Origin: an uncultured Synechococcaceae cyanobacterium | GTDB lineage: Bacteria; Cyanobacteriota; Cyanobacteriia; PCC-6307; Cyanobiaceae | Length of the DNA stretch: 64,000 nucleotides | Assembly: GCA_902536065.1 (NCBI GenBank) | Contig: CACAVZ010000004.1 | Coordinates: 1-64,000 of the forward strand | Reading direction: 5' to 3' | In this document: piece after piece, positions 21,537 to 30,445 of the stretch | How the letters are laid out: every line of letters begins with the position of its first letter | How positions within the stretch are numbered: the stretch's first letter is position 1 | The notes under the pieces: model-generated | The model's input: the letters and a program-made list of their open reading frames with translations, nothing else | Databases searched by the model: none | What the model was told of the DNA's origin: nothing | Position numbers and translations under genes: made by a program

Positions 21537-22193
21537 TTGGATAGATCATTTAATTACATAATTTCGCCTGAGATATCTGAATTTAGAAGATTTTCCCCAA
21601 AATTAAAAATAGGGGTACTTGCTTCAGGGAAAGGAACAAACTTTCAGGAATTAATTAATCTCTCAGAAAAAGGAGAATTAGATATAGATATCAAAATTCT
21701 AATAACTAACAAAGATGATGCAGGTTGTATAAAGAGAGCTGAAAGTAAAAAAATACCTTACAAAATTATAAGACGCAAAGACTTTCAGCAAATAGAGGCA
21801 TTTGAATTAGAAATTGTAAATAACTTAATTCATTACGATGTTGAACTTGTTGTTATGGCAGGCTGGATGAAAATTGTTACTCCATTTTTTATTAATAAAT
21901 TTAAGAATAAGATAATAAATATTCACCCATCATTACTTCCTGCATATAAAGGTGGTTCTGCTATAAGGGACTCTATATTAAATGGTTCAAAAATAACAGG
22001 TTGTTCAGTACATTTTGTTGATGAGGAGGTAGATAGTGGTTCTTTGATAATGCAAGCTGCATTGTCGATTAGAGATGATGATGATATTGAATCACTTTCC
22101 AAAAGGATACATATGCTTGAACATAAAATTTTACCTCACTCAATCTCTCAAGCTGGTTTTTTGATAAGAAGTAATTTTATGGAAAATTATTAG
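21537..22193 (+). CDS. purN: Phosphoribosylglycinamide formyltransferase
   Basis: Adds a formyl group from 10-formyltetrahydrofolate to GAR, step three of purine synthesis. Motifs are KIGVLASGKGTNFQ (about 24-37), the active-site AGWMKIVTPFFI region, NIHPSLLPAYKGGSAI with catalytic Asn and His, and GCSVHFVDEEVDSG with the catalytic Asp. The frame has a stop at 21528 and no ATG or GTG before the conserved core, so the only standard start is TTG at 21537, without a clear ribosome binding site. That leaves a 23-residue extension (SFNYIISPEISEFRRFSPKL) before the core. The end overlaps convergent argC by 17 bases. Confidence 0.92.
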   Translation: MDRSFNYIISPEISEFRRFSPKLKIGVLASGKGTNFQELINLSEKGELDIDIKILITNKDDAGCIKRAESKKIPYKIIRRKDFQQIEAFELEIVNNLIHYDVELVVMAGWMKIVTPFFINKFKNKIINIHPSLLPAYKGGSAIRDSILNGSKITGCSVHFVDEEVDSGSLIMQAALSIRDDDDIESLSKRIHMLEHKILPHSISQAGFLIRSNFMENY

Positions 22194-23232
22194 TTAACTC
22201 AAGACCATCATCCATTGAAAATCCACTCATAATATTTAAATTTTGAATTGCTTGTCCACTCTGTCCTTTTAACAAATTATCAATCACAGATAAAATAATA
22301 ATTCTTCCATTTCGAATATCAACTTTAACAGAAAGAAAAATTTGGTTTGTGTTTTTAACCCATTTTGTTGATGGGTATGTATCTACAGGTAAAACTTTAA
22401 TGTTTTTGAAATTTCTATAATAATTATCCAAAAGAATTCTGCAATCATCAGAAGTTAATCCTGGATCTCTTAATCTCCCATAAATAGTCGAATGCATACC
22501 CCTTGAAATTGGAACCAAATGAGGTGTAAAAAGTAATTCAATTTTATTTCCAGAAATTAAAGATGCTACTTGCTCGATCTCTGAGGTATGTCTATGGTTT
22601 ATCAATCCATATGCTGACAAGCCTTCTCCACATTCTGATAAGAGTAGTTTTTGGTTTGGTTCTCTACCTCCTCCAGAGGTTCCGCTTTTAGAATCAATAA
22701 CTATACCTTCATTTTCAATAATTCCTTGCGAGAGGAAAGGAACTAATGGAATAAGAGCTGATGTTGGATAACATCCTGGACATGCAATTAATCTTGCTTT
22801 TGAAATAGATTCTTTATTTATTTCAGGAAGACCGTAAACTGCTTCTTTACATAAATCATGATCATTTCTATTATAAATATTAGATTCTTTGGTATATACT
22901 TTTTTCCATTCATCTAATGACTTATATCTGTAGTCAGCTGATAAATCAATAACTTTAACTCCTTTTTCTAATAATTTCCTTGTCAAGGTTGAGGATATGC
23001 CATTTGGTAAACAAAGCAAAGCAACATTTGCATTTTTTGAAATATTATCTACTGAAATTTCTTCTATATAGGGATCATTTTCTAAATAAATATAAGGGAA
23101 ATTATCATTCCACTTTGATCCAGATGTTTTATTACCCCCTAAAAATGAAATTTTGTAGTTTTTATTCTTCTTTAAAAGATTTACCGCTTGAATACCGCCG
23201 TAACCAGTAGCACCTACTATTGCAACATTCAT
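22177..23232 (-). CDS. argC: N-acetyl-gamma-glutamyl-phosphate reductase
   Basis: Reduces N-acetylglutamyl phosphate to the semialdehyde with NADPH in arginine synthesis. The 351-residue protein begins with the nucleotide-binding VAIVGATGYGGIQAVNLL, contains CLPNGISS, the catalytic cysteine in LIACPGCYPTSALIPLVP (about 148), KSGTSGGGREP and NHRHTSEIEQ with the active-site histidine, then FTPHLVPISRGMHSTIYG. Length is standard. It is divergent from ribBA, with 88 bases between the starts, and converges with purN. Confidence 0.96.
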   Translation of the reverse strand: MNVAIVGATGYGGIQAVNLLKKNKNYKISFLGGNKTSGSKWNDNFPYIYLENDPYIEEISVDNISKNANVALLCLPNGISSTLTRKLLEKGVKVIDLSADYRYKSLDEWKKVYTKESNIYNRNDHDLCKEAVYGLPEINKESISKARLIACPGCYPTSALIPLVPFLSQGIIENEGIVIDSKSGTSGGGREPNQKLLLSECGEGLSAYGLINHRHTSEIEQVASLISGNKIELLFTPHLVPISRGMHSTIYGRLRDPGLTSDDCRILLDNYYRNFKNIKVLPVDTYPSTKWVKNTNQIFLSVKVDIRNGRIIILSVIDNLLKGQSGQAIQNLNIMSGFSMDDGLELTNNFP

Positions 23233-23320
23233 TTCTTTGAATTGGCAGACTTTGAGATAGGATTATAAAGTGTTGAATTAAAGGTAACTAAAACACTATT
23301 TTTCTATATTGATAGGAATA

Positions 23321-25045
23321 ATGAAAGAAACAAGTCCCAAATCAAATAATGGAACAATTTTGGATATAAATGAATCTTTTAAAATTGAATTTGATCCAAT
23401 CAGCGATGCGTTGGCAGCTATAAGAAATGGTGAATGCATAATTGTTGTAGATGATGAAAGAAGAGAAAATGAAGGGGATTTAATATGTGCGGCTCAGTTT
23501 GCAACTCCACAGCAAATTAATTTTATGGCTACAGAGGGGCGTGGTCTTATATGCCTAGCTATGCAAGGTGAAAAGCTTGATTCTTTAGATTTACCATTAA
23601 TGGTAGATAGAAATACAGATGAAAATCAAACAGCTTTTACGATATCAATTGATGCTGGACCTGAAAATAATGTTACTACAGGAATTTCCGCTGAAGACAG
23701 GGCAAAGACAATTCAAGTTGCTATAAACCCAAATACAAAACCAGATGATTTAAGGAGGCCAGGACATATTTTTCCATTAAGAGCTAAGAAAGGTGGTGTA
23801 TTAAAAAGGGCAGGTCATACTGAAGCGGCAGTAGATATTGCTGCAATGTCAGGTCTTTATCCAGCTGGAGTGATATGCGAAATACAAAATCCTGACGGTT
23901 CCATGTCGAGACTTCCGCAACTTAAAGAGTATGCAAAACAGTGGGGAATGAAATTAATATCCATAGCTGATTTAATAAGTTATCGGTTTCAAAATGAAAG
24001 ATTTGTATTTAGAAAGTCCGATGCTGTACTTCCAAGTATTTTTGGTAATTTCAAAGCTTATGGATATGTTAATGAACTTGATGGTTCAGAGCACGTTGCA
24101 TTAGTTAAGCAAAAATCATCAAAGTTAAGTGAACCTGTACTAGTAAGAATGCATTCAGAGTGCTTAACTGGTGATGCTTTTGGATCATTACGTTGTGATT
24201 GTAGACCTCAATTAGAGGCTGCTTTATCAAGGATAGAAAAGGAGGAAGAGGGAGTCGTTGTCTACTTGAGACAAGAAGGTAGAGGTATTGGTCTTATAAA
24301 TAAACTAAAAGCCTACAGTTTACAGGATGGTGGATTAGACACTGTAGAAGCTAATGAAAAATTAGGTTTTCCTGCTGATCTTAGAAATTATGGAGTTGGT
24401 GCACAAATCTTAACTGATCTAGGGATAAAAAAACTAAAATTACTTACAAACAATCCTAGAAAGATTGCTGGATTAGGTGGTTATGGAATAGAAGTTATTG
24501 AGAGAGTTCCTTTAGTAATTTGTCCAAACGATAATAATGCAGAATATTTGAGTGTAAAAAAAACGAAGCTAGGCCACATGATTGATCCAGATAATCCTAA
24601 TTCCAGGAATATCGATCCATTTATATCAATTTTTCTTGACGGAAAATATAAATCTATTGATCTAGTTCCAATAAAAAATAACGTTATTAAATTCTGTAGT
24701 GATAAGAATATTAGTATAAAACTAGAAAGTACTCCAAGATTATTAGCCTTTTGGAATAGACCAAAATTAATTTGGCGAATTTTGCATGATCAAAATAGAA
24801 CCAATTCAAACATAACAGATGAAGAAATAAAGAATATAGAATTATTTATTCAGTTTTTATCTAATTATGAAAATAGTACAAAGATTGGAATTATTGTTTC
24901 TAGAAACATTGAACAAGCATTACACCCAAAAAGTAGCATTAAATTAATCAATACTAAATTTTCAATAAATAATGAAATCTTGTATTCATCTACAAGAAAA
25001 TTTAATCTAGATAAAGAGACATTTAGTATAGTTTTTGAAGGTTAA
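23321..25045 (+). CDS. ribBA: Bifunctional riboflavin synthesis protein RibBA with C-terminal extension
   Basis: Combines 3,4-dihydroxy-2-butanone-4-phosphate synthase and GTP cyclohydrolase II, the two entry steps of riboflavin synthesis. RibB (about 25-225) has [16 protein letters not shown] and [12 protein letters not shown]. RibA follows, with zinc cysteines in [19 protein letters not shown] (near 279-292), [16 protein letters not shown] and the arginine/substrate region [12 protein letters not shown]. The domains end near residue 410, leaving about 150 residues of unassigned Asn/Ile/Lys-rich sequence that typical 400-residue RibBAs lack. I prefer ATG at 23321, preceded by AGGA, over a TTG four codons earlier. 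Confidence 0.95.
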   Translation: MKETSPKSNNGTILDINESFKIEFDPISDALAAIRNGECIIVVDDERRENEGDLICAAQFATPQQINFMATEGRGLICLAMQGEKLDSLDLPLMVDRNTDENQTAFTISIDAGPENNVTTGISAEDRAKTIQVAINPNTKPDDLRRPGHIFPLRAKKGGVLKRAGHTEAAVDIAAMSGLYPAGVICEIQNPDGSMSRLPQLKEYAKQWGMKLISIADLISYRFQNERFVFRKSDAVLPSIFGNFKAYGYVNELDGSEHVALVKQKSSKLSEPVLVRMHSECLTGDAFGSLRCDCRPQLEAALSRIEKEEEGVVVYLRQEGRGIGLINKLKAYSLQDGGLDTVEANEKLGFPADLRNYGVGAQILTDLGIKKLKLLTNNPRKIAGLGGYGIEVIERVPLVICPNDNNAEYLSVKKTKLGHMIDPDNPNSRNIDPFISIFLDGKYKSIDLVPIKNNVIKFCSDKNISIKLESTPRLLAFWNRPKLIWRILHDQNRTNSNITDEEIKNIELFIQFLSNYENSTKIGIIVSRNIEQALHPKSSIKLINTKFSINNEILYSSTRKFNLDKETFSIVFEG

Positions 25046-25049
25046 TTTA

Positions 25050-25487
25050 CTATTTTAAGGTTGCTTTCAGAATTTTTGATCCATTAGTAAGTTTTAGCAC
25101 TACATCCATATCATCAGTTTTACCAAAAACTGTATGAACTCCATCGAGATGAGGCTGTGGTTCATAAACTATGAAAAACTGACTTCCACCTGTATCCTTT
25201 CCTGCATGAGCCATAGAAAGTGAGCCTTTTAGATGTTTATTAGAATTAATTTCACATTTTATATTATATCCAGGACCACCAGTTCCAGGCATACCTGATG
25301 CTCCATTACGAGTATTTGGACATCCACCCTGAGCCATAAATCCAGGAATAACTCTGTGAAATGCTAGACCATCATAAAAACCATCACTAATTAGGCTCGT
25401 GAAATTTTTAACTGTATTAGGTGCATCGTCAGAGAAAAATTCAATATTAATGTTCCCAACTTCTGTTTCAAATAATGCAGTTGTCAT
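25050..25487 (-). CDS. Cyclophilin-type peptidyl-prolyl cis-trans isomerase
   Basis: A compact 145-residue cyclophilin that speeds proline isomerisation during protein folding. It has the standard core: [34 protein letters not shown] with the catalytic arginine, [34 protein letters not shown]. There is no signal peptide, so it is cytoplasmic. It is the last of four leftward genes after dnaK, dnaJ and the DUF3110 gene, a plausible folding cluster. Its stop is 4 bases from the end of convergent ribBA. Confidence 0.94.
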   Translation of the reverse strand: MTTALFETEVGNINIEFFSDDAPNTVKNFTSLISDGFYDGLAFHRVIPGFMAQGGCPNTRNGASGMPGTGGPGYNIKCEINSNKHLKGSLSMAHAGKDTGGSQFFIVYEPQPHLDGVHTVFGKTDDMDVVLKLTNGSKILKATLK

Positions 25488-25524
25488 GTTTTATTTGTTT
25501 AGTAATTAATAAATATTTTAATAG

Positions 25525-25908
25525 CTAAAGCAACTTTTCAAGGTTTTCCTTAATAGTGTTTATATCAATGCTATCTTTATTACTGTTTTTCTCTTCCTCC
25601 CAATTTTCAACTTCTAGGTTTTTCTGGGGTGGTGAAATTAATAACCTATCTTCAGCGGTTTTAGGTACAAAATTTTTTTCTACTAGTTTGTATTCATAAT
25701 CTAATTTAATACAGAAATCTTTTATTTCCTCTATATTAATCATCTCAACCGTTGGCAAAGGAAAATCTTGAGCTTCTAGAAGACCACAATATCTTGTTGC
25801 ATCATCCTTATCTTCAAACATGAGAACAATGGTCCTTCCTTTTAGTTCGATTGAATGAATTCCTTCCTTATCTGTTCCTGAATTATATAAAAGAACAAAT
25901 ACGTTCAT
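25525..25908 (-). CDS. DUF3110 family protein
   Basis: A 127-residue soluble protein matching the cyanobacterial/plastid DUF3110 family: it begins MNVFVLLYNSGTDKEGIHSI, continues VLMFEDKDDATRYCGLLEAQDFPLPTVE and has an acidic, low-complexity C-terminal tail (about 95-127). The first 90 residues look like a small alpha/beta domain. Function is unknown. It lies between dnaJ (33-base gap) and the cyclophilin (37-base gap) on the same strand, which suggests but does not prove a folding-related role. Confidence 0.8.
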   Translation of the reverse strand: MNVFVLLYNSGTDKEGIHSIELKGRTIVLMFEDKDDATRYCGLLEAQDFPLPTVEMINIEEIKDFCIKLDYEYKLVEKNFVPKTAEDRLLISPPQKNLEVENWEEEKNSNKDSIDINTIKENLEKLL

Positions 25909-25941
25909 AAGTATCGATTTTACTATTTATATAGTATTTGA

Positions 25942-26868
25942 TTAAGAATCAGAAAGTGATAATTCTTGTAATCTTGTATATAAAGCAATTTCTTCATCAT
26001 TAATATCAGCAGGTATCACTACCAGGATTTCAACATATTGATCACCTACATTATCTTCGAATGTTAAGCCCCTCCCTTTCAAACGTAACATTCTTCCTGT
26101 AGATGATTTTGGTGGTACTTGAAGTGTGACATTTCCATCAAGGGTAGGAACCTCTACTGCACAACCAAGAAGAGCATCATGAGGAAATAACTCTAATTTA
26201 TACAGAACTCTTAAACCATCAATTCTTAGACCACTTTCCGTTTGAACTTTTAACTGTAGATAATGATCTTTACCTCCTCTTGCAATATTTTCAAGTCTTA
26301 ATCGCCATCCATCTCCAGCGAATGGAGGTGTATCAACTTCTACTACAGTTTCATCTTCAAGCTCAATTAAAATAGAAGCTCCATTTAAGGCCTCATCAGG
26401 GGTTAATTCTATAACTGTTTCAATATCTTGGTGGAGTTTAACTGGTGGCGGCTCTTCTGGAGAGGTTGTAGGGTATTCATAATGATTAAATTCATCATTA
26501 TTTGTATTTATCGATTCATCCTCATATGGTTCTTTTTCATAATCATCGGAATTCTTTGGTGAATATTCATATCCAAATAATGAATCAAGATAATCTTCAA
26601 AATCAGGAAAACCAGTCTTAAAATTATTATTTTCGTTAGCACCATGGACATTTTCATCCCCATTATTTTTTCTTACATTAGGATCACTTAGATATTCGTA
26701 TGCTTGGTTAATTAATTTAAATCTTTCTTCCGCATTAATATCATTTTTATTTAAATCTGGATGCCATTTTCTTGCTTCTCTTCGAAAGGCCTTTTTAAGT
26801 TCTTTATCATCGAAATCAGGGGGTAAACCCAAAATCGACAAATAGTCTTTTTTAGAGGAAGTAGTCAT
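25942..26868 (-). CDS. dnaJ: DnaJ-type co-chaperone
   Basis: A J-domain protein that stimulates the DnaK ATPase and delivers substrates. The J domain (about 8-72) includes the HPD motif in REARKWHPDLNKND. An acidic linker (about 80-150, many D/E/N and PP) replaces the Gly/Phe region, there is no CxxCxGxG zinc domain, and the C-terminal substrate-binding domain has VEVPTLDGNVTLQVPPKSSTG and RLKGRGL. This is the zinc-less, CbpA-like layout. The longer frame beginning at 26901 would run deeper into dnaK; I choose the ATG at 26868, which gives [17 protein letters not shown]. It still overlaps the end of dnaK by 17 bases, so the two are probably translationally coupled. Confidence 0.92.
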   Translation of the reverse strand: MTTSSKKDYLSILGLPPDFDDKELKKAFRREARKWHPDLNKNDINAEERFKLINQAYEYLSDPNVRKNNGDENVHGANENNNFKTGFPDFEDYLDSLFGYEYSPKNSDDYEKEPYEDESINTNNDEFNHYEYPTTSPEEPPPVKLHQDIETVIELTPDEALNGASILIELEDETVVEVDTPPFAGDGWRLRLENIARGGKDHYLQLKVQTESGLRIDGLRVLYKLELFPHDALLGCAVEVPTLDGNVTLQVPPKSSTGRMLRLKGRGLTFEDNVGDQYVEILVVIPADINDEEIALYTRLQELSLSDS

Positions 26869-28849
26869 TGTCCCATGGATCATCGTCCCTAGAATTACCA
26901 TACCTCGAATTTTTATAATTTCTATTCATTTGATTATCCCAAGGGTCATCATCCCAATAATCATCTGAAAAGAGTTCATCCTTTAATGATCCAAATGTAT
27001 TTTTAATACCCTGTAAGGGATTATTATCAGTTTTCTTTTCAGCAGCAAATTTTCTATTTAATCCGAATAATGCTTCTTGTAGAGCACTTACTGATATTTC
27101 TAATTCTTGAGGATCATCGTCATCTATATAATCTTCAACATCTTGAATAGCCAATTCAACAGCTCGTTGTTGCCTTTCGGCCCCATAGGGGCCAAATTCT
27201 AATGAGGCATCTCTAAGTCTTCTCTCAGCTTGCGCAATCAGAGTTAAAGCACTATTTTTTCTATCAATAACAGCTCTTGTCTTTCTATCTTCATTAGCTT
27301 TTGCTTTAGCTTCTTCAATTATCGAATTAATTTCTTGCTCATTTAAATTAGAACCTCCAGAGATTGTAACTGTTTGCTTTCTTCCAGTTGTCCTATCAGT
27401 AGCACTTACTTCTAAAAGACCGTTAGCATCAATATCAAATGCCACCTGGACTTGAGGTATCCCTCTTGGAGCAGGAGGTATTCCTGATAGTCTAAATTTA
27501 CCAAGGGATTTATTTTCAGAGGCTAAAGGCCTTTCTCCTTGCCGTACTTGAACAACGACTGATGATTGATTAGCTTCAGAAGTACTAAAAACATCAGATT
27601 GTCTTACTGGTATTGGCGTATTACGAGGGATGAGCACTTTCATAAGACCACCAATAGTTTCTAAGCCTAAGGATAAGGGAGTAACGTCATTTAGTAGTAA
27701 ATCTTGTAAATCACCACTAATAATTCCAGATTGTATCGCAGCTCCAACTGCTACAACTTCGTCAGGATTAACTGATTGACAAGGATCATTTGGAACAAGG
27801 GTCTTCACTAATTGTTGAACCATTGGAATTCTTGTGCTGCCTCCCACAAGAACTACCTCATCAATATCTTCAGCGCTCCACCCAGAATCATCTAAGGCTA
27901 TTTGCACAGGCTCTAATAATCTATCTAGTAAATCTTGTGATAATGATTCAAATATTTTTCTATCTATGGTTTCTTCAATATGTAACGGCCCTTCTTTACT
28001 TGTTGTGATAAATGGTAAAGATATTTTTGTTTTTTGTAATCCTGACAATTCACATTTAGCTTTTTCAGCGGCCTCAGTTAATCTCTGTAAAGCTTGTCTA
28101 TCCCTTCTTAGGTCAATATCATTTTTAGCAAGAAATTTTTCTGCTAGCCAATCAACTATTTTTGAATCAAAATTATTTCCACCTAGCTGTGTATCACCAC
28201 AAGTGGCTTTCACATCAAATACACCATTAGAAATTTTTAATAATGAAACATCAAATGTTCCTCCTCCTAAATCAAAAACCAAAACATTATTAGAAGAACT
28301 TTTTTCAAAACCATAAGCTAGAGCAGCAGCAGTAGGTTCATTTAGAATTCTATCTACTTTAATACCAGCTAATATTGCAGAATCCTTTGTAGCTTGCCTT
28401 TGAGATTCATTAAAGTAAGCAGGGACAGTAATAACCGCAGAATCAACAGTATCTCCAAGATAAGTTTCAGCATCATTAATTAATTTTCTAATCAATGAGC
28501 TTACTAATTCTTCTGGTGCATACTCTCTTTTTGTATTTGGACTAAGAACCCTAACGCTTCCATTGTTATTAGCCTTTACGTTATAAGGAACAGAAATACT
28601 ATTCTCATCTAATTCATCCCAGTCACTACCAATAAATCGTTTAAGGTTATAAAAGGTATTCTTAGGATTTAGAACAAGTTGTCTTCTCGCCTGGTCTCCT
28701 ATTACTATTTCCTTTTCTTTTGTAAATCCAACAATTGAAGGTGTAGTTCTAGATCCCTCAGAATTTGCAATAACAATTGGACGACCAGCTTCTATAACTC
28801 CCACTACAGAGTTAGTAGTTCCTAAATCAATTCCAACTATTTGCCCCAT
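26852..28849 (-). CDS. dnaK: DnaK-type Hsp70 chaperone, probably the cyanobacterial DnaK3 type
   Basis: An ATP-dependent chaperone of 665 residues. The ATPase domain shows [13 protein letters not shown] (5-17), [46 protein letters not shown] and [12 protein letters not shown]; the substrate domain has [13 protein letters not shown] and [16 protein letters not shown]. The C-terminus lacks the usual EEVKDKK-type ending and instead carries an acidic tail with DDDPWDN twice (about 633 and 658). Acidic, extended tails and a linked dnaJ are features I associate with cyanobacterial DnaK3, which is membrane or ribosome associated; this subtype is inference. It is the first gene of the leftward dnaK-dnaJ-DUF3110-cyclophilin cluster. 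Confidence 0.93.
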   Translation of the reverse strand: MGQIVGIDLGTTNSVVGVIEAGRPIVIANSEGSRTTPSIVGFTKEKEIVIGDQARRQLVLNPKNTFYNLKRFIGSDWDELDENSISVPYNVKANNNGSVRVLSPNTKREYAPEELVSSLIRKLINDAETYLGDTVDSAVITVPAYFNESQRQATKDSAILAGIKVDRILNEPTAAALAYGFEKSSSNNVLVFDLGGGTFDVSLLKISNGVFDVKATCGDTQLGGNNFDSKIVDWLAEKFLAKNDIDLRRDRQALQRLTEAAEKAKCELSGLQKTKISLPFITTSKEGPLHIEETIDRKIFESLSQDLLDRLLEPVQIALDDSGWSAEDIDEVVLVGGSTRIPMVQQLVKTLVPNDPCQSVNPDEVVAVGAAIQSGIISGDLQDLLLNDVTPLSLGLETIGGLMKVLIPRNTPIPVRQSDVFSTSEANQSSVVVQVRQGERPLASENKSLGKFRLSGIPPAPRGIPQVQVAFDIDANGLLEVSATDRTTGRKQTVTISGGSNLNEQEINSIIEEAKAKANEDRKTRAVIDRKNSALTLIAQAERRLRDASLEFGPYGAERQQRAVELAIQDVEDYIDDDDPQELEISVSALQEALFGLNRKFAAEKKTDNNPLQGIKNTFGSLKDELFSDDYWDDDPWDNQMNRNYKNSRYGNSRDDDPWDNDYFL

Positions 28850-29062
28850 GATTTTAGATTGCTAAATTAAAGCAAAATTTACTAATAATTTAATTAATTT
28901 TTATCTTAGATATCTACATATAATAGTAAAAATCAAATATTTTCAACTTAATTTAAATAAATAAGATTATTTATAACTTATCAAAAAGATTACTATCTAT
29001 TTTAAAAGATTCTTTAATGACAAAGGAGTTGATGTAGTTAACCAAAATAAACTAATATAAAA

Positions 29063-29149
29063 CGGAGAGAGAGGGATTCGAACCCTCGATAAAGTTGCCC
29101 CTATACAGCATTTCCAGTGCTGCGCCTTCAACCACTCGGCCACCTCTCC
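29063..29149 (-). tRNA. trnS-GGA: tRNA-Ser (anticodon GGA)
   Basis: Reading the reverse strand, the acceptor stem GGAGAGG pairs with TCTCTCC (one G-T pair), the D arm holds GGCCGAGTGGTTGAAGGC, the anticodon loop is CTGGAAA with anticodon GGA, there is a long variable arm of the serine type, and the T arm is GAGGG-TTCGAAT-CCCTC. The discriminator base is G, as expected for serine, and no CCA is encoded. The anticodon reads UCC and UCU codons. It lies in the divergent gap between dnaK and the ferredoxin gene; the rest of that gap (28850-29062) shows only A/T-rich sequence. Confidence 0.97.
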
Positions 29150-29198
29150 CAAGATAACTATTTTAACCCTTGATCATCCCATTTTAGAGGAAAGTTAT

Positions 29199-29573
29199 TT
29201 GAAAAAGACTTTCACAGTCACGATTAAAAATAAAGAAACCGGAAAGGTCTACCAAGAGCAAGTTAATAGTGACGACTATATACTTAAGGAATTTGAAAAG
29301 AAAGGTTTCAAACTTGCATTTTCATGTAGAAATGGTTGCTGTACAAGTTGTGCAGTTAAAATTAAATCTGGTACTTTGCATCAACCTGAAGCCATGGGTG
29401 TATCTCAGGCATTAAAAGACAAAGGTTATGCACTTCTTTGTGTAGCTAAAGCAACTTCAGATCTTGAGGTAGAAACTACATATGAAGATGAAGTTTATGA
29501 TTTACAATTTGGACAATATTTTGGCAGGGGAAATACAAGAGTTGCGCCACCTTGGGAATTTGAGGAGGATTAA
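29199..29573 (+). CDS. Plant-type [2Fe-2S] ferredoxin
   Basis: A 124-residue ferredoxin carrying one 2Fe-2S cluster. The ligands are in SCRNGCCTSCAVK (Cx4Cx2C, about 48-57) and the fourth cysteine in YALLCVAKA (near 87). It is longer than photosynthetic PetF, with a C-terminal extension (VYDLQFGQYFGRGNTRVAPPWEFEED) and several substitutions around the cluster, so I think it serves a specialised acceptor rather than being the main photosystem I ferredoxin. The start is TTG at 29199 with GAGG placed 8 bases upstream. The inositol-phosphatase-family gene follows after 5 bases and hisZ after that, so these three probably form one transcript. Confidence 0.93.
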   Translation: MKKTFTVTIKNKETGKVYQEQVNSDDYILKEFEKKGFKLAFSCRNGCCTSCAVKIKSGTLHQPEAMGVSQALKDKGYALLCVAKATSDLEVETTYEDEVYDLQFGQYFGRGNTRVAPPWEFEED

Positions 29574-29578
29574 CTATC

Positions 29579-30427
29579 ATGTTTGAATTAAGTGAAATAG
29601 AGGAACTTGCAAATCAAGTAAACTTATCTAATTTATATGAAATAGCCAAGAATTCCGCTCAAATTGGTAATGAAATTTTAAAAGTTAATTACAATAATAT
29701 TCAGAAAATATCATCAAAGGGTAGGAAGGGTGATCTAGTTACCAATGTAGATTTAGAAGTTGAAAATAAAATAAAAGAATATTTATTAGAAAAGACACCA
29801 AACATATCTATAAATGCAGAGGAATCGGGTAAATTAACCAAATCTGGTGATTTGACGTGGTGTATAGACCCATTAGACGGTACAACAAATTATTCCCATG
29901 GATATCCTTTTTTTGGGACTTCTATAGGTCTTGTGTATAAAAATAAGCCAATAATAGGCGCTATATCAGTACCTTATTTAAATGAACTATATTCAGCCTG
30001 TTTAGGTTTAGGATCATTCTGCAATGATAGTGAACTTAAAGTATCGAATCCTTCTAATCTTTCTGATAGTCTTCTTGTAACTGGTTTCTCTTATGACAGA
30101 TTTGAGACAGAGGATAATAATTATTCTGAATTTTGTTATTTAACACATAAAACTAGAGGCGTTAGAAGAGGAGGTGCAGCAGCTGTTGATCTAGCATTTG
30201 TTGCGGCAGGTAAGGTAGATGGATATTGGGAAAGAGGATTGGAAGTATGGGACCTAGCGGCCGGTGCTATTATTGTTAAAGAGGCTGGTGGTATTATTTC
30301 TGATTATCCATCAGGCGAATTTAATTTAAGTTCAGGAAGAATTTTAGCTTGTTCTCCCAGCCTTGAGAATGAATTAAAAAATGAACTAGATAAAGTTTCT
30401 CCATTTAAAAAAAATCTGTATACCTAA
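29579..30427 (+). CDS. Inositol monophosphatase family phosphatase
   Basis: A 282-residue Mg-dependent phosphatase of the IMPase/SuhB fold. Metal and substrate motifs are INAEESG (about 79-85), WCIDPLDGTTNYSHGYPFFGTSIGL (about 97-121) and the C-terminal EVWDLAAGAIIVKEAGG (about 221-237). Family members act on inositol phosphates, histidinol phosphate or PAP-type nucleotides. Because hisZ follows after 18 bases, a histidinol-phosphatase role is conceivable, but the sequence does not decide it. It starts with ATG 5 bases after the ferredoxin stop. Confidence 0.9.
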   Translation: MFELSEIEELANQVNLSNLYEIAKNSAQIGNEILKVNYNNIQKISSKGRKGDLVTNVDLEVENKIKEYLLEKTPNISINAEESGKLTKSGDLTWCIDPLDGTTNYSHGYPFFGTSIGLVYKNKPIIGAISVPYLNELYSACLGLGSFCNDSELKVSNPSNLSDSLLVTGFSYDRFETEDNNYSEFCYLTHKTRGVRRGGAAAVDLAFVAAGKVDGYWERGLEVWDLAAGAIIVKEAGGIISDYPSGEFNLSSGRILACSPSLENELKNELDKVSPFKKNLYT

Positions 30428-30445
30428 AATTAGTTAAATATTCAA

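Noticed and set aside
26869-26901. Longer dnaJ start at 26901
   Set aside because: Would add 11 residues that only read the dnaK tail in another frame; the J domain begins properly from the ATG at 26868.
27790-28316. Two rightward frames (up to 160 residues) inside dnaK
   Set aside because: Long antisense frames are expected opposite a conserved, biased gene like dnaK; translations have no family features.
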